From Hyaloscypha bicolor E (lineage: Eukaryota; Ascomycota; Leotiomycetes; Helotiales; Hyaloscyphaceae), in NCBI RefSeq assembly GCF_002865645.1, contig NW_020194619.1, positions 1,338,442 to 1,402,441 on the forward strand: a DNA stretch of 64,000 nucleotides, given 5' to 3'. A program made the position numbers and the translations under genes. The notes under the pieces were generated by a model. The model was not told the origin of the DNA, did not search any database, and was given only the letters and a program-made list of their open reading frames with translations. Of this stretch, positions 36,842 through 47,472 are shown piece by piece. The stretch's first letter is position 1. Each line of letters starts with the position of its first letter.

Positions 36842-37438
36842 GATTTATCCTACCATAGAAAACGACTCAGTAGATGCGTTGATTTGCGGTATCACAAAGC
36901 TGCAGAAAAAGGAGGGAGAGCCCGGTTGCTAGAGCACGTCTTCTTATACGTAGATTCCATAGACAAAAATATTTATGATTAGAATGTAGAGAATACCTCA
37001 TAGCACCGAGTGGGAGATACCTGCATCAAGTAACATCGTGCCAGACAAATTGACAGAATTGGCGAATGTCCTGAGAGATGTGGATTGTTAGGGATCATCC
37101 TCCAACGACACAGGGGCTCGCTTCGTGACAGTTCAGAGTGCTGGAGTGAAGAGTAGAAACAGTGAAGCCTTCATCGTGGAGAAAGTGTACCAACCTCCCG
37201 CAGCAGGTGGGCTGTGCAAGAATCGCTCCAAGTCTTGGATCACTTTCAACCTCACATCAGCGATTCGAGGAGTTGGTATCAGCAAATTTTGCTATGCTTC
37301 TTCGGCGGTGCAGAATAAGATACAAGGACCCAACCTTCTCAGCTGTGCCTTGTTCCATCCATCTCAGCCATTGTGTCCACGCAAAATCCACCATCCCATG
37401 CCCACATTAACAAAGTCATCAAGCCCTGAGCTGAGCAT
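36842..37438. other. Convergent 3' intergenic region
   Basis: The stretch lies between the ends of two convergent genes and should contain their 3' UTRs. A short plus-strand frame at 37125-37442 runs antisense to the end of the eL42 gene and is not credible. Confidence 0.5.
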
Positions 37439-38147
37439 CTAGAATACCAACGCAGCACCCTTGGTCTTCTTGTCACCACTGCAAAATCGTTAGCCTCTCC
37501 GTCTTCTCCATCCACAATGCCAGATTCTTGAAGGGTGACATACCCAAGTTCGAAATGCTTGCATCGCTTCAACGCCAGTTGTGCCTTCGTCTTGCAGGTT
37601 GTGCACTCCAATCTTAACACGACCTTCTTCGTAGTCTTCGCCTTCTTGTGGAACACGGGCTTCGTTTGACCACCATAACCGGATTGTTTGCGATCATAAC
37701 GACGCTTTCCTTGCGCGAACAGCGACGCCTGTTCTTGTTAGATGCAGATCGCTCAAGAGGGCTGTTCGCTGTACCTTTCCGGCCTTATATTGGGTCACCT
37801 TGTGCTGTGTGTGCTTTCTGCAGTCCTTGCCCTTACAGTAGGTGCGTCTTGTCTTCGGGACGTTGACCTGGGGGATTTCTCGTTAGCCTCAATTCTCCGC
37901 TGCTGCTTCCGTATCCTCTTCCTCCATCATGCCCCTGTGACCCAAATTTGCATATCTCCGGAGGCACTAGTCTTCCACTTCTCAACATCTACGATTCTGC
38001 ATCCAAGGAGAGTCTGCGGAGTCTTTCCGGGTCGGTCGATCGAGTTGTGTCGCAATCGCAGAGCCGGCCTCCCCTGGCTTTCTACCGCTCCGGCTTCATC
38101 TCCTCCGTTTCCAATGACTGCAATAAACAGATTGATATACATACCAT
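37439..38147 (-). CDS. rpl42: 60S ribosomal protein eL42 (L42/L44e)
   Basis: The 106-aa product has exactly the family length. Four exons: 38147-38145 (only the ATG), 37867-37775, 37728-37544 and 37478-37439. Sequence hallmarks are [14 protein letters not shown] with the first zinc cysteines, [27 protein letters not shown] with the second CxxC, and the end KGAALVF. It is a zinc-binding protein of the large subunit near the tRNA E site. Residue 56 is Pro; in yeasts a change at this position confers cycloheximide resistance, so the sensitive form is expected. The 277-nt first intron starts directly after the start codon (ATG/GTATGT). Confidence 0.96.
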
Positions 38148-39346
38148 CGTGACTGATTTCGCGGTGGTCGGTGGAGAGTTGAAATGTTCGTTGTCGATGA
38201 TCTGAATTTCTCGCGATTTTCGTGGTGCGTTGAAATGAACTTAGCGAGAACGGATCCACTTCGACATCACGTGATATATTTCGTCACAGATCTAATGTTT
38301 GCGAACCTTTAATTTTGACGATGTTCGTGAGTCTCTAGGCTATGGTAGAAGTACGGAATGTATGGGAGATTTTTAGCCAGAAGTGGACTTCTGTTTCGGA
38401 ACCATGTCCAAAAATGGCCAACCTCTCACGAATATTTCCCTTTCGAGAAGAGAACTTAGCCGTGGCACAGCATCCAAACCTCTCTTCATTGCCAGAAATA
38501 GAAGCGAGTATTTCCATCATCAAATTTTGGTATGACTGCTTTAAGCTTATTTGTTTCTTCAAATTCGGGCCCCCGGGTCCTGAAGCTGCATTCTACTTCC
38601 ATTCCCTTTGACTTCTCTCTCATCCGGGGCCGGCCACCTAATTTTAACCTCCCAAGAATCATCTTTCACTCGAGCTCCCACCAATGCTTCAGCTGCCTAA
38701 CCAAAACAAGGGAGTTACCTAAATTCGAAGGATCGAGTGCTTACATCATGATTTCGTGATCACAGCAAGCGCCAAGATGTATTCGCAAGCGCGAGTTGCC
38801 ACCTTAAGCCGGCAAAGACACCTGATTGAAACGGCTTTCTTTTACTTTGGAATTCCTTCTTTGTTCCATATCTGATTGGTCTCGAAGTGGGTGAAGTGAT
38901 AATCCTCATGGATTGTGGCTTGGAAAGACCTATGAAGTGCTTGGCTGCAAGTCCGAGCCACCACCAAAGAAGTTCGGTCACACAATTTTCACGTGTTTGA
39001 TATATCCAACCGCTGGATGTAGACAGGTTTGCCAGTCTTGGGATATCCAATTCGACCCCCGATGTTAACGTTCAGCTACTCGTTACTCGGGAGCTAAGGG
39101 TGATACTTTTGCCTTTGATCTACCTTCATCGATTCCGTCACTACCATGGACAACATCTCGATGTGCCGACATCTTGCATGAACACCCTCATTCTACGCTT
39201 GCAATTTGTACCTTCTCAATCGCTGTTGTTTTAATTTCGTTGCTCCCCTTTCTTTACAGGTACTGAAACAAAATCTTCTCCTTGAGCTTCTGCCTCATCA
39301 CGCCTTCTCTTGTTGTCGCGCTTTGAAGATACCCATTCATGTCACA
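38148..39346. other. Intergenic, no supported gene
   Basis: The stretch contains the promoter of eL42 and the region before the P450 pseudogene. Short frames at 38342-38759 and 38760-39050 show no motif. Confidence 0.45.
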
Positions 39347-41466
39347 ATGGCTTCTACCATTGCAATTGCGTTGATCGCGGTTATTTCTTACTGGTATTGC
39401 TCAATTATATCAGGACTTCTCAAAACATTGCAGCAGCGAGGAAGGCTAGGCTTCCATATGTAGTTACTCGTGAGTACAAGCCCTCCTTCAGTTCAACACC
39501 ATACTCACTTGATTGCAGCCGTCAGCATTTAGAATATATGGTGGCTTGCCACCCATAGATTGTGGGTTCCGTTTCTCAATAAGCTTCCTGAAAAGTGGAC
39601 AGAGCAATGGCTTCCGTACAATACGGTTATAGCTAAGGGTATTATCACAGATATAGCGTACCTGATTGGTCTGGCAGCTTCCGTTTGATTCATTCGCGAG
39701 GAAAGGAGATATACTCTTACTAGTGTCCCATGGGTGCATCCATATCTATGTGGCAAATGCAGAAATCATACATCAAGTCACCGCCAAACGAGAAGCCTTT
39801 CCCAAACCCCTCGAAACCTACCGTATTCTCGACATCTTCGGGCGAAACGTGACGACAATAGAAAGAGGCGAATGGAAACAGCATAGAAAGGTTTCATCCC
39901 CAAACTTCAATCAGAAGAACAATGCACTGGTATTCGCAGAGGCATGCAGGCAGGCTCAAAGGACGCTAAGTAAATGGATGACAGATCAACAAATCCCACA
40001 ATTGAAGAGGTTCCAAAGAACATCATGCGGTTGACATTACATATCATCAGCAGAGTCGGATTCGGAGTTTGTTTGCTTTGGCCTGGTGAGAATCCAGACG
40101 AGAAGGAAAACGCCAAAGATGCGGTATTTAGCAGCAATGAGTCACCTGAGGACACCCAATGAGTTTTGAGACATCTCTCGATACTCTTTTGTCAAACCTG
40201 GTCTGGACGATATTGACCCCTCCGTGGTTAATTAGTAAGTCTTATTCGATAATTAGAAAGCAGGAACTGATTCTGGCAGAGCACCTCCCGTTCGAAGGCG
40301 CCCGCAAAGCACATGAGCCTTTTGTCAACTGGGGTCAGTACATGAATGAACTCTTTGCTCAGAAAGTGGAAGAAGCACATCGAGGCTACCATGGCGATGG
40401 AATAGATACCATGCGTTCGTTGGTTCGAAGCCTATGGCGAGAAGCGGGGAGCGAGGAAGTCATCTCCGGGCTAGGTCAAGAAAGGAGAACTCAAAATTCC
40501 ACCTCTGTCTGACTCAGATCCCAGGCAATGCCTTCGTCATGGTCGTAGCCGGCCATGAAACCTTAGCGAACAGTAAGCCTTATTTCAATAATATTTCGCT
40601 GTTTTCTTCTATGAGAACTCGGAGCCTAGGAGCTTTACCGTAGCCGGCATGCGCACTTGCCATGGGAGCTGGGCTCCTTATCCCTGAGCTCTCTCAAAAG
40701 GAAAATCCCAATACTAATCTGATGGCAGCCATCCATTTTTCCTTGATAGAACAATGAAATGAACCCAAGATTACAGGCCAACTGCCTACTACACCTATAA
40801 CAGCTGGACGGCCAAGGGAAACATCAGCGCCTTGCTCAGTGGAATTGTTGGTGCTGTTCTCAATGAGCAGCTGCGAAGCATGCCCCCAGTGGTTGCCATT
40901 CCAAAGCAAGTCTCAAAACACCAAGACCAAATTATCGTCGTTGACGGGAAACGGTCCACACTTCCAGCCGGGGCTCACATGTCCCTAAATGTAGTCGGCA
41001 TCCACAGTAATCTCAATACTGGCCAACGCAGCGCTCGAAAGTTGCAGATGATGCACATGACCTTAATGATTTCAGGCCAGAAAGATAGCTGGTTAAGAGT
41101 GCACCAGATGGAACACAGCTTGTTGACAGTGCAACAGAATCAGAGGACAGCAAAGATTTCGGAGGGTCCACTGGAGAGGACCCTTCTGTGCAACTCTTCC
41201 GTCCTACGACATGATCCTATATCCCCTTCTCTTATTGTCCGAGATCTTTCTTGGGAAGGAGATTGGCTCAAGTGAAAGTGGTTGCAGTCCTTGCTGTGAT
41301 CTTCCAAAGTATTTTATCGAACTCGCAGTGGATGAATGGGGCCACAGACGAAGAGGTCCCCAAGATGTCTGATGAGGAGCGAACGAAGTTGTACAAGCTG
41401 GCCCAGGACAAGGCGAGAAGCACGATTAGAAGTGCAACTCAGATCACGCTGGAGCTACACGATTAA
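39347..41466 (+). pseudogene. Cytochrome P450 pseudogene
   Basis: P450 segments follow in order but need several frame changes and read through stops. They are an N-terminal membrane anchor (ATG 39347), RLWVPFLNKLPEKW, the helix-C stretch GEWKQHRK, the I-helix AGHET (about 40548-40562), an intact ExxR as NEQLR (about 40862-40876), VDGKRSTLPAGAH, and the heme loop at 41227-41262. The heme loop reads FSYCPRSFLGRR: the Cys that ligates heme is Phe (TTC, 41248-41250), and the usual Gly is Cys. A stop interrupts the frame early, after PVSI. Loss of the heme ligand alone would abolish activity. The C-terminal part (KVVAVLAVIFQ to the end) is well kept, suggesting fairly recent decay. Confidence 0.85.
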
Positions 41467-42069
41467 CATGGATTCATACTAGCCCGGGCAGTCCTGAAGG
41501 GAGAGGAGAGGTTTGTCAACTTTGTAGAATAGACATCGAGCAACCAGAGCTTGGACACATTGTAGATTAGATATCGGGAGTCTTTCCCCAGCTTAGGTGG
41601 CGTTTTACGCGCTGATAATGGGTTGGCAGTGATGCTCGCGTGGGTGACGTGCCATGAAGGTTCGACTGTACGGCCTGATGAACCTCCACAATAGAGAGCA
41701 GATGCAATAGCCAATTCTCACCAAATATTCCATTGATCAATGAACAAATGTAGCTGGTGCTCACCGAAAATCCTTTCTCTTCTGCGGAACTCTCACCGCT
41801 GAGGGTCGCCGCTTCCAGTGTGAAAATCAGGTGGCGGGAAGACGAGGACGGCTCCTTGGGCGCTAAATCCCCGATACGGTGCACAGGAGCGACCAGAACA
41901 ACCGCCAATCCAGCCTCTTTATTTACGTTTCCCCGCTGCGCTGACCTACAACAACAAACTTCGAGCCTTCAACCCCAACACATCACATTCCCCATCCTTG
42001 CCTCAATCCAAACCAAACCACATTTATCGCGATCGCGTAGTTTTGTCTTGCATAATCGCATTCTTCAAA
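41467..42069. other. Intergenic, promoter side of the next gene
   Basis: No gene supported. CAA/CCA-rich sequence at 41935-42065 directly before the next ATG fits a 5' leader. Confidence 0.45.
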
Positions 42070-43216
42070 ATGTCCGGAGCATCGAGCTGGTTGCAGAAAA
42101 TGAGAAAGGGGGAGCTAGTAGAGCTGTGCGATTCCGTGGGCTACAAAGAGTATAAGACACCCGTGCATCTCGCATTTATTCAGCAGATAGGCTGACATTA
42201 CTTAGCTACGAAGGGCAGAAGAAAACCGATATCGAAGCCGGCCTGGATGAGTATCTCACCAAGAACGCCGCCCAACACTCCAGCGACCCGCGACTTGCCC
42301 AATTCTACAAGACGAGAGGTCGTGGTGACAGCTCTCCAGTGAAGAGGGAATCTGCATCTGCTCTATCAGATGCCGAAACCAAGGTCAAGCAAGTCAAGCG
42401 CAGAGTTACAAAGGCTGCAGAGGAGTTTCTTCCAACGTAAGTAACGCGCCGAGGCTGCGCGTCAGCCCCATCATAACAATGCTGATTTCTTCCAGCGATG
42501 ATTCAGAAATCGAGCCGGCAACTACACGCGCGCGTACCGCTCTGACCCGAACCCCTCGCGCATCTGCGCTTGCTTTCGCATCCAGTGTTCCGTTACCTCC
42601 GTCGCCAGCTGTTGTTGCCGACGCGATTGATCGTCGCACACAAGCTTTGCGCACGAGAGTTTCAAAGGCCTATAAGCAATCAGGACTCACCGAGACCGCA
42701 GAAGCTACGCGTGAAACACTATCAACGGTTGTGGCTGTCCAAGTGCTCATCTTTACCTTTGAACTCTATAACTTGCGAAAGGAGCTCCTTGCCGACCGAT
42801 ACGCGTTCACGATCCCATCGATCGCGCTCCTCGGCACAGGTCCATACGATGTCGAAATCCCAGATCTCTTCCTGCTCTTGACAAGCTCATTCTGGGGCCC
42901 CGCTACGTTGTGGGCTTTCACCAGCTTCATCGTCCCGCTCGTCTCCGCATACTTCTTCAACTTGACCGCCAAGCCCTCAAGGACTCGAAGCCACAGCACG
43001 CATTTCACCTATGCCTTTGATCCCTTGACATTCAGCATCGTGAAGGCGCTACTGACATTCGTCGTCTACGGACAGGATGTCACGTTCGGCGGATTAGTAG
43101 ATCTCGAGTATGTTGCCAGGATCAACTCGGCTCTCTATGGCGGCTGGCAAGGTGTTCTTGTTGGAACTGGCATTGGCTCTCTGGTCACATTGTACGAGGC
43201 TGTTTTGAAGAAATAG
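42070..43216 (+). CDS. Membrane protein with SAP/LEM-like N-terminal motif
   Basis: A 343-aa protein in three exons: 42070-42149, 42206-42436 and 42496-43216. Residues 7-44 (WLQKMRKGELVELC ... TDIEAGLDEYL) have the helix-turn-helix pattern of SAP or LEM/HeH modules, which bind DNA or chromatin factors. A Lys/Arg-rich and Ser-rich stretch follows. The C-terminal half has about three or four hydrophobic segments (VAVQVLIFTFELY, FLLLTSSFWGPATLWAFTSF, FIVPLVSAYFFNL, FSIVKALLTFVVY). A nuclear-envelope protein tethering chromatin is a reasonable inference, not a known function. The start has an AAAATG context. Confidence 0.82.
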
Positions 43217-44225
43217 AGGAACCTTCACGGGTAAGTCACGTTCTGCGAGTGCGAACGTGGCTTGGAGAGTACTTGGGCTTGGATTGTACAGGGGATGGGA
43301 AAATATGGATTGTGTTTTTTTGGTTATGGCCTTGTTTATTGCTGTGCAACTTCACCTGGTGGACGGGGACGGGATAGCAGGATTTATCTGGACCACCAGG
43401 ATATGAGAGGAGAAGAGGAGGCTTCATTCAAACCATTCGCTTTCTCTCGCAGTCGTTTCTTGTGCGCTGGCACGATGGTCCTCGGGAGAGGTCATGGGAA
43501 GGCGTTGAGGCGTGCTTGGGATAACCTATTTTTGCTATTACACTTTTTGGTTTTGTCTTTCCTCTTATGTGTACATGACGGGGTGATAGGGAGGGCTTTC
43601 TACTTATTCAAGTTTGGGATATGAAATGCATGCTATTCATGAACTAATAATTTGGATTCAGATTCGTGACTCGTGTGACTTGATCGGGATTATGTTAATC
43701 CACTTTCCTGTTATTTTATCCCGGTTAGCGCCGGGGTACACGTTATCCAAAATGAGGAGAGTCAGTTGCACAATCACAGTCTATTTCATCGAAGCTGGCA
43801 TCGAGGAAACCTGTTAAGAATGAAGTGTCAAAATAAACATTCCAAATCATGATATTATATGTCTCCTATCATAACAACAACAACCATTAGCTTTAAGTTT
43901 CACGGCATATATGCCAATATGGATGAGGCAGTACGCCTACCAGTGTTGCTCGTAGCAATGGCAAGTCTCAGCAAGGCCAAGCAGCAATAACATTGGGAGC
44001 ATATTAAGGAGGTTCCCAGCTCAACACAGGTCAAAGAAGGATGGCCAAAAGACACGATGGGATTCTGCTTTGAGTCTTCAGAGGATAACATTTCTTCCAA
44101 GGCAAACTAAATCCTACTGCGAGCCCTGTTGGGTCTCTGTGAGCTTCGGGTTGAAGATTCGACCCTTAGCCTAATTCCTAATATTGACATAGAATCGTGG
44201 GATGAAGGTCTTCTTCCTCAGGCTG
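43217..44225. other. Intergenic, no supported gene
   Basis: The 3' flank of the SAP-like gene followed by AT-leaning sequence. Frames at 43262-43624 and 43900-44100 show no motif. Confidence 0.45.
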
Positions 44226-44640
44226 TCATCTTTGTCGAGTCTGAGACCTTTTCATGCAGCCATGAATTCTCTGACAGCCAAGCTCGAAGTTCGAATCTCT
44301 CCAAATCTCTTCCTGAGAGACGGCCGCTACCGTTTTGGCTGAACCTGGTTCAAAATAGATTTGGCTTATGCCATCTAGCGTCCCATCTTTGTACTCGATG
44401 AAGTCTGAGAGATTGAGGAGCAAACCCATATGCAAACCAACGAGATCGATACACAGCTCCTTACAATGCTCAATGCGGTCAATGAGCTTTCCGGTCTCGT
44501 ATCGGCACTACCTTCAGCTGTCAAGCTAAGAAGTGCATAGGGTCTCACTGCAGACGCCATAAAAGAATCAATTGGATCAAGAGCTGCGACGAAAAGCTTA
44601 TTCTGAGGCTTCTGGATGGTCACCTGACGTGCGCCAAAAG
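44226..44640 (-). pseudogene. Frameshifted fragment of an unidentified protein gene
   Basis: Two minus-strand frames join if one base near 44512 is treated as inserted. The first reads QNKLFVAALDPIDSFMASAV, then RPYALLSLTAEGSAD. The second reads TGKLIDRIEHCKELC, then LLLNLSDFIEYKDGT and VSQEEIWRDSNF. No intron of workable length fits between them. Both halves look like real protein sequence, so this is probably a decayed gene of unknown family. Confidence 0.4.
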
Positions 44641-45218
44641 CTTACTCCGCCAAGCACAGCCTCCGAACCAAAAGCTGCAACAACGCCAAGCCAATAACAA
44701 CATCACAGCTTCACACTTTGAGCTCTCCACCATATTTGCAAATTTGCAACATGGGGTTTCTCAGCCCCCCTGGCAACCCCCTGTTCCAAGGGCGCAGTTC
44801 CTGCCCTAAGGCTGCCCTGAGGCATTCTCCCCGCGACGGGCCTATTCCAGGCTATGAATCTCTAGCCTCAACGGTTGTCCAGCAGCATGCAAGAAAGCCA
44901 CAACTGACGGGATTCGACAGAACTGGAAGTCCCAGCTAATTATGCATAATTTATTTGTCAAATGGGGGGTTTCCACCAATGGCCTTCAACTTAATGGTCA
45001 CTGATCGTTCACCGTCACCCCATCCGCCAGGCTGGAATTCGGTTTTCTGCACGGCAGGAGAAGGAGACGCCAAGCCAGCCTGCCTCTTTCATGATGGCGT
45101 TGAGGTCAGCTGCCATGCTTTTGGAATCAACTTCAAGATGTCCCTGGATAGCATCGGCGACGCCGCCCAACGATAGCCTCCCTTGCACATCTTGAGAATG
45201 AGCGAGTGTCCAAGAGTG
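44641..45218. other. Intergenic, no supported gene
   Basis: Short frames on both strands without motifs. The right part is the promoter of the secreted-protein gene. Confidence 0.45.
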
Positions 45219-45227
45219 TATATAATA
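45219..45227 (+). promoter_or_regulatory. Likely TATA box (TATATAATA)
   Basis: A clean TATATAATA lies about 200 nt before the ATG of the secreted-protein gene. A C/T- and CAA-rich stretch without ATG (45260-45426) follows, which fits a transcription start and unstructured leader of a strongly expressed fungal gene. Confidence 0.5.
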
Positions 45228-45426
45228 GATGGCTCCCATCGACGAGATAATTTCTCATCATACAACATCAATACAATAGAAAAATACCAGCATTTTCCTC
45301 ATCTCTTTCGTCCTTTCTTCTCTTTATTTCCTTGCTCGTTTCCTTTTCCAACGACACGATCTTTCAACTCTTCAGCAAGCATCAACGACTTTTCTTCATC
45401 AGTCAATAATCAGTAATCCATTCAAA

Positions 45427-46093
45427 ATGCATTTCTCAGCTGCCACTGCTCTCTCCATCCTGGCTCTCGCCTCTTCTGTGTTTGCCGGTCCCCTTGGCCA
45501 GTCCAGTCGTGACAGTGGGGATGATAACAACACCGATATCAACATCTTCCCCAGCAAAGACCATTATAACGACTATGCCATCTGCAAGGGAAGGGTCACC
45601 AAGGATATGTTCCCTCAGCTCCAGGCTCCATCCAACGAAGGTGGCTGCGTTAGGTAAATCTTCCCCTTCAATCTTCACCAAGACAACGGCTAACCGAGAC
45701 CGAAGATACTTCCCTGCGATTGACATCACTGGTGTCGTAACCATGGTCAACCTCTACGCTAAAGATGGCATTAAATCTGCCTGTGACTGCGCAATTGCCT
45801 GTCTGGATGATCCAACCACCTGCACAAATTGGGTCTTCAAGCACACTTTCGCCGGCGCTGCCATCGACAATAATCAGCGCAGTTGTACACTATACTCAAG
45901 TCCAAACCTTCCCATGGGTGTTACTCTCGACTACAACCTTGGCCAGAGTGTTGGCTTCGGCTTTGTTAACATGAACGCTCAACAGGGCGCTGATGCTCCT
46001 CTCACATTCTTGGATGCCAACAGCACGATGGTAGACAAATATGGGGTCTCCGGCTTCGCTGTCCGCGATACCAATCAGCGCCAATACTGCTAG
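45427..46093 (+). CDS. Small secreted cysteine-containing protein (PAN/apple-like)
   Basis: A 204-aa protein in two exons, 45427-45653 and 45706-46093. MHFSAATALSILALASSVFA is a signal peptide cleaved before GPLG. The mature part contains about seven cysteines, including SACDCAIACLDDPTTC followed by NWVFKH and RSCTLYSS, a spacing reminiscent of PAN/apple modules that bind carbohydrate or protein. A QGADAPLTFLDANSTM segment and a final Cys close the protein. Such proteins are common in fungal secretomes; an effector or cell-wall role is only inference. A TATA box lies about 200 nt upstream. Confidence 0.82.
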
Positions 46094-47472
46094 ATTACTC
46101 TCTAGCCAGCACCTCAGGAGTTCTGGGAGGGGGAACTTGCATCTTTTGAGTTCGGGGCATCAGCATCTGCATAGCGATTGGATTTCATTTTAGACTTGTC
46201 ATTGCATTTTGTTGTTTTAGCGTTGCATTGACTCTGGCGTACCTTTTTTTCTCGGAATGATATGAACACACTCTTTTAGGCTCGAGGATAATGGATTGTA
46301 AATAGTCGTTCACCCATCACCAGCATAGATTCGGAATGATACTTTTCATCCGGACGAAACCAACTTCTTTTGATCTTTTGTGGAATGTCAGAATCGTGAC
46401 CTCCTTGTCTTCCGATACTCTTCCCAAACCCGAGAACTTAAAAATCCACGCCTTCATGGAAATACATCTGACAATTGAATGCACTCTGGATTTCTGGGAC
46501 ATCAATATCCGCATCTTGAATTATCGTATTATGCAAAGCTGTTAAGAGATCGTTGATCCTTCAGGTGTGGCGCTCTTGGCAGGAGGCACAGATCTGCCTC
46601 AACGACAACCATCACTGTCTCTCTCCTATCTTCAAAAATCAGAGCAAATGCAACCTTGACCAGCACATCGAGGATTGAATTATTCGAGGCTTCTCAGAAG
46701 AGACCTAGCTCACCAGAGCCCCCCATGGAAGCTACTCCGCCTAACCATACATCCGCGGTGTCAAGGTTCATCCCATCCCACTCAAGAGGCTGGTCCCACT
46801 GAAGATTTCACCACCGGAAACCTCCTTTGCCAAAGTTATTTCATCCACGGAATATTCATGATACGAAACGTTACGCCCAGAGATGCGACAAACAGCGTAC
46901 AGCTTGCTTAAAAATCGTGCCTTTTGATCCGAGAAAGAAGATATCCATGGTAGCTCGCACGCCACACTCCAAATGGTAGGTCGAGCAACGGCTCAGACGC
47001 CTACTTAACGACCAAGACGCCGCCGAAGCGCTAGAAGCACCAATGGAAGCACCTGTCAAAGCCAAAATGCTCACAACCACTGAAGTCCTATCACCATATC
47101 TGACGATCATCGCTGCCCATTGAGTTGAGATCTCGAGAGACCGGGAACATATGCAGATATCCGACGATATGCACGGGCCAGTGCCTACAATCCCAATATC
47201 TCCATGTTGGACCGTATGGGACGGAAAGAGTCCGCACCGGCGGAGCCGAAGATTGGTCAAGAAGGTTGAGATTGATGCCTTTGTACCAGGATTGTGGTTG
47301 CCTTCTTCATCATAAGCGCTTCGCCATTTGTTTTTCTTCCTTTGGTCAAGGAAGGGACGGACATGAACAGAGCTCTTGAGTTTCCCAGCTGCTTCTCTAC
47401 TTGGGTCGTTCGAGAATTTCTCTGTGATTCATGTTCAATTCTGTCAGAGCTCGTGAGCCAAATCTTCTCAAG
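46094..47472. other. Intergenic with possible decayed coding sequence
   Basis: No intact gene. On the minus strand (46871-47260) a frame includes STQWAAMIVRYGDRTSVVVS, SILALTGASIGASSASAA and further hydrophobic sequence with a likely frame change. This could be a membrane-protein remnant, but no family is assigned. Confidence 0.35.
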
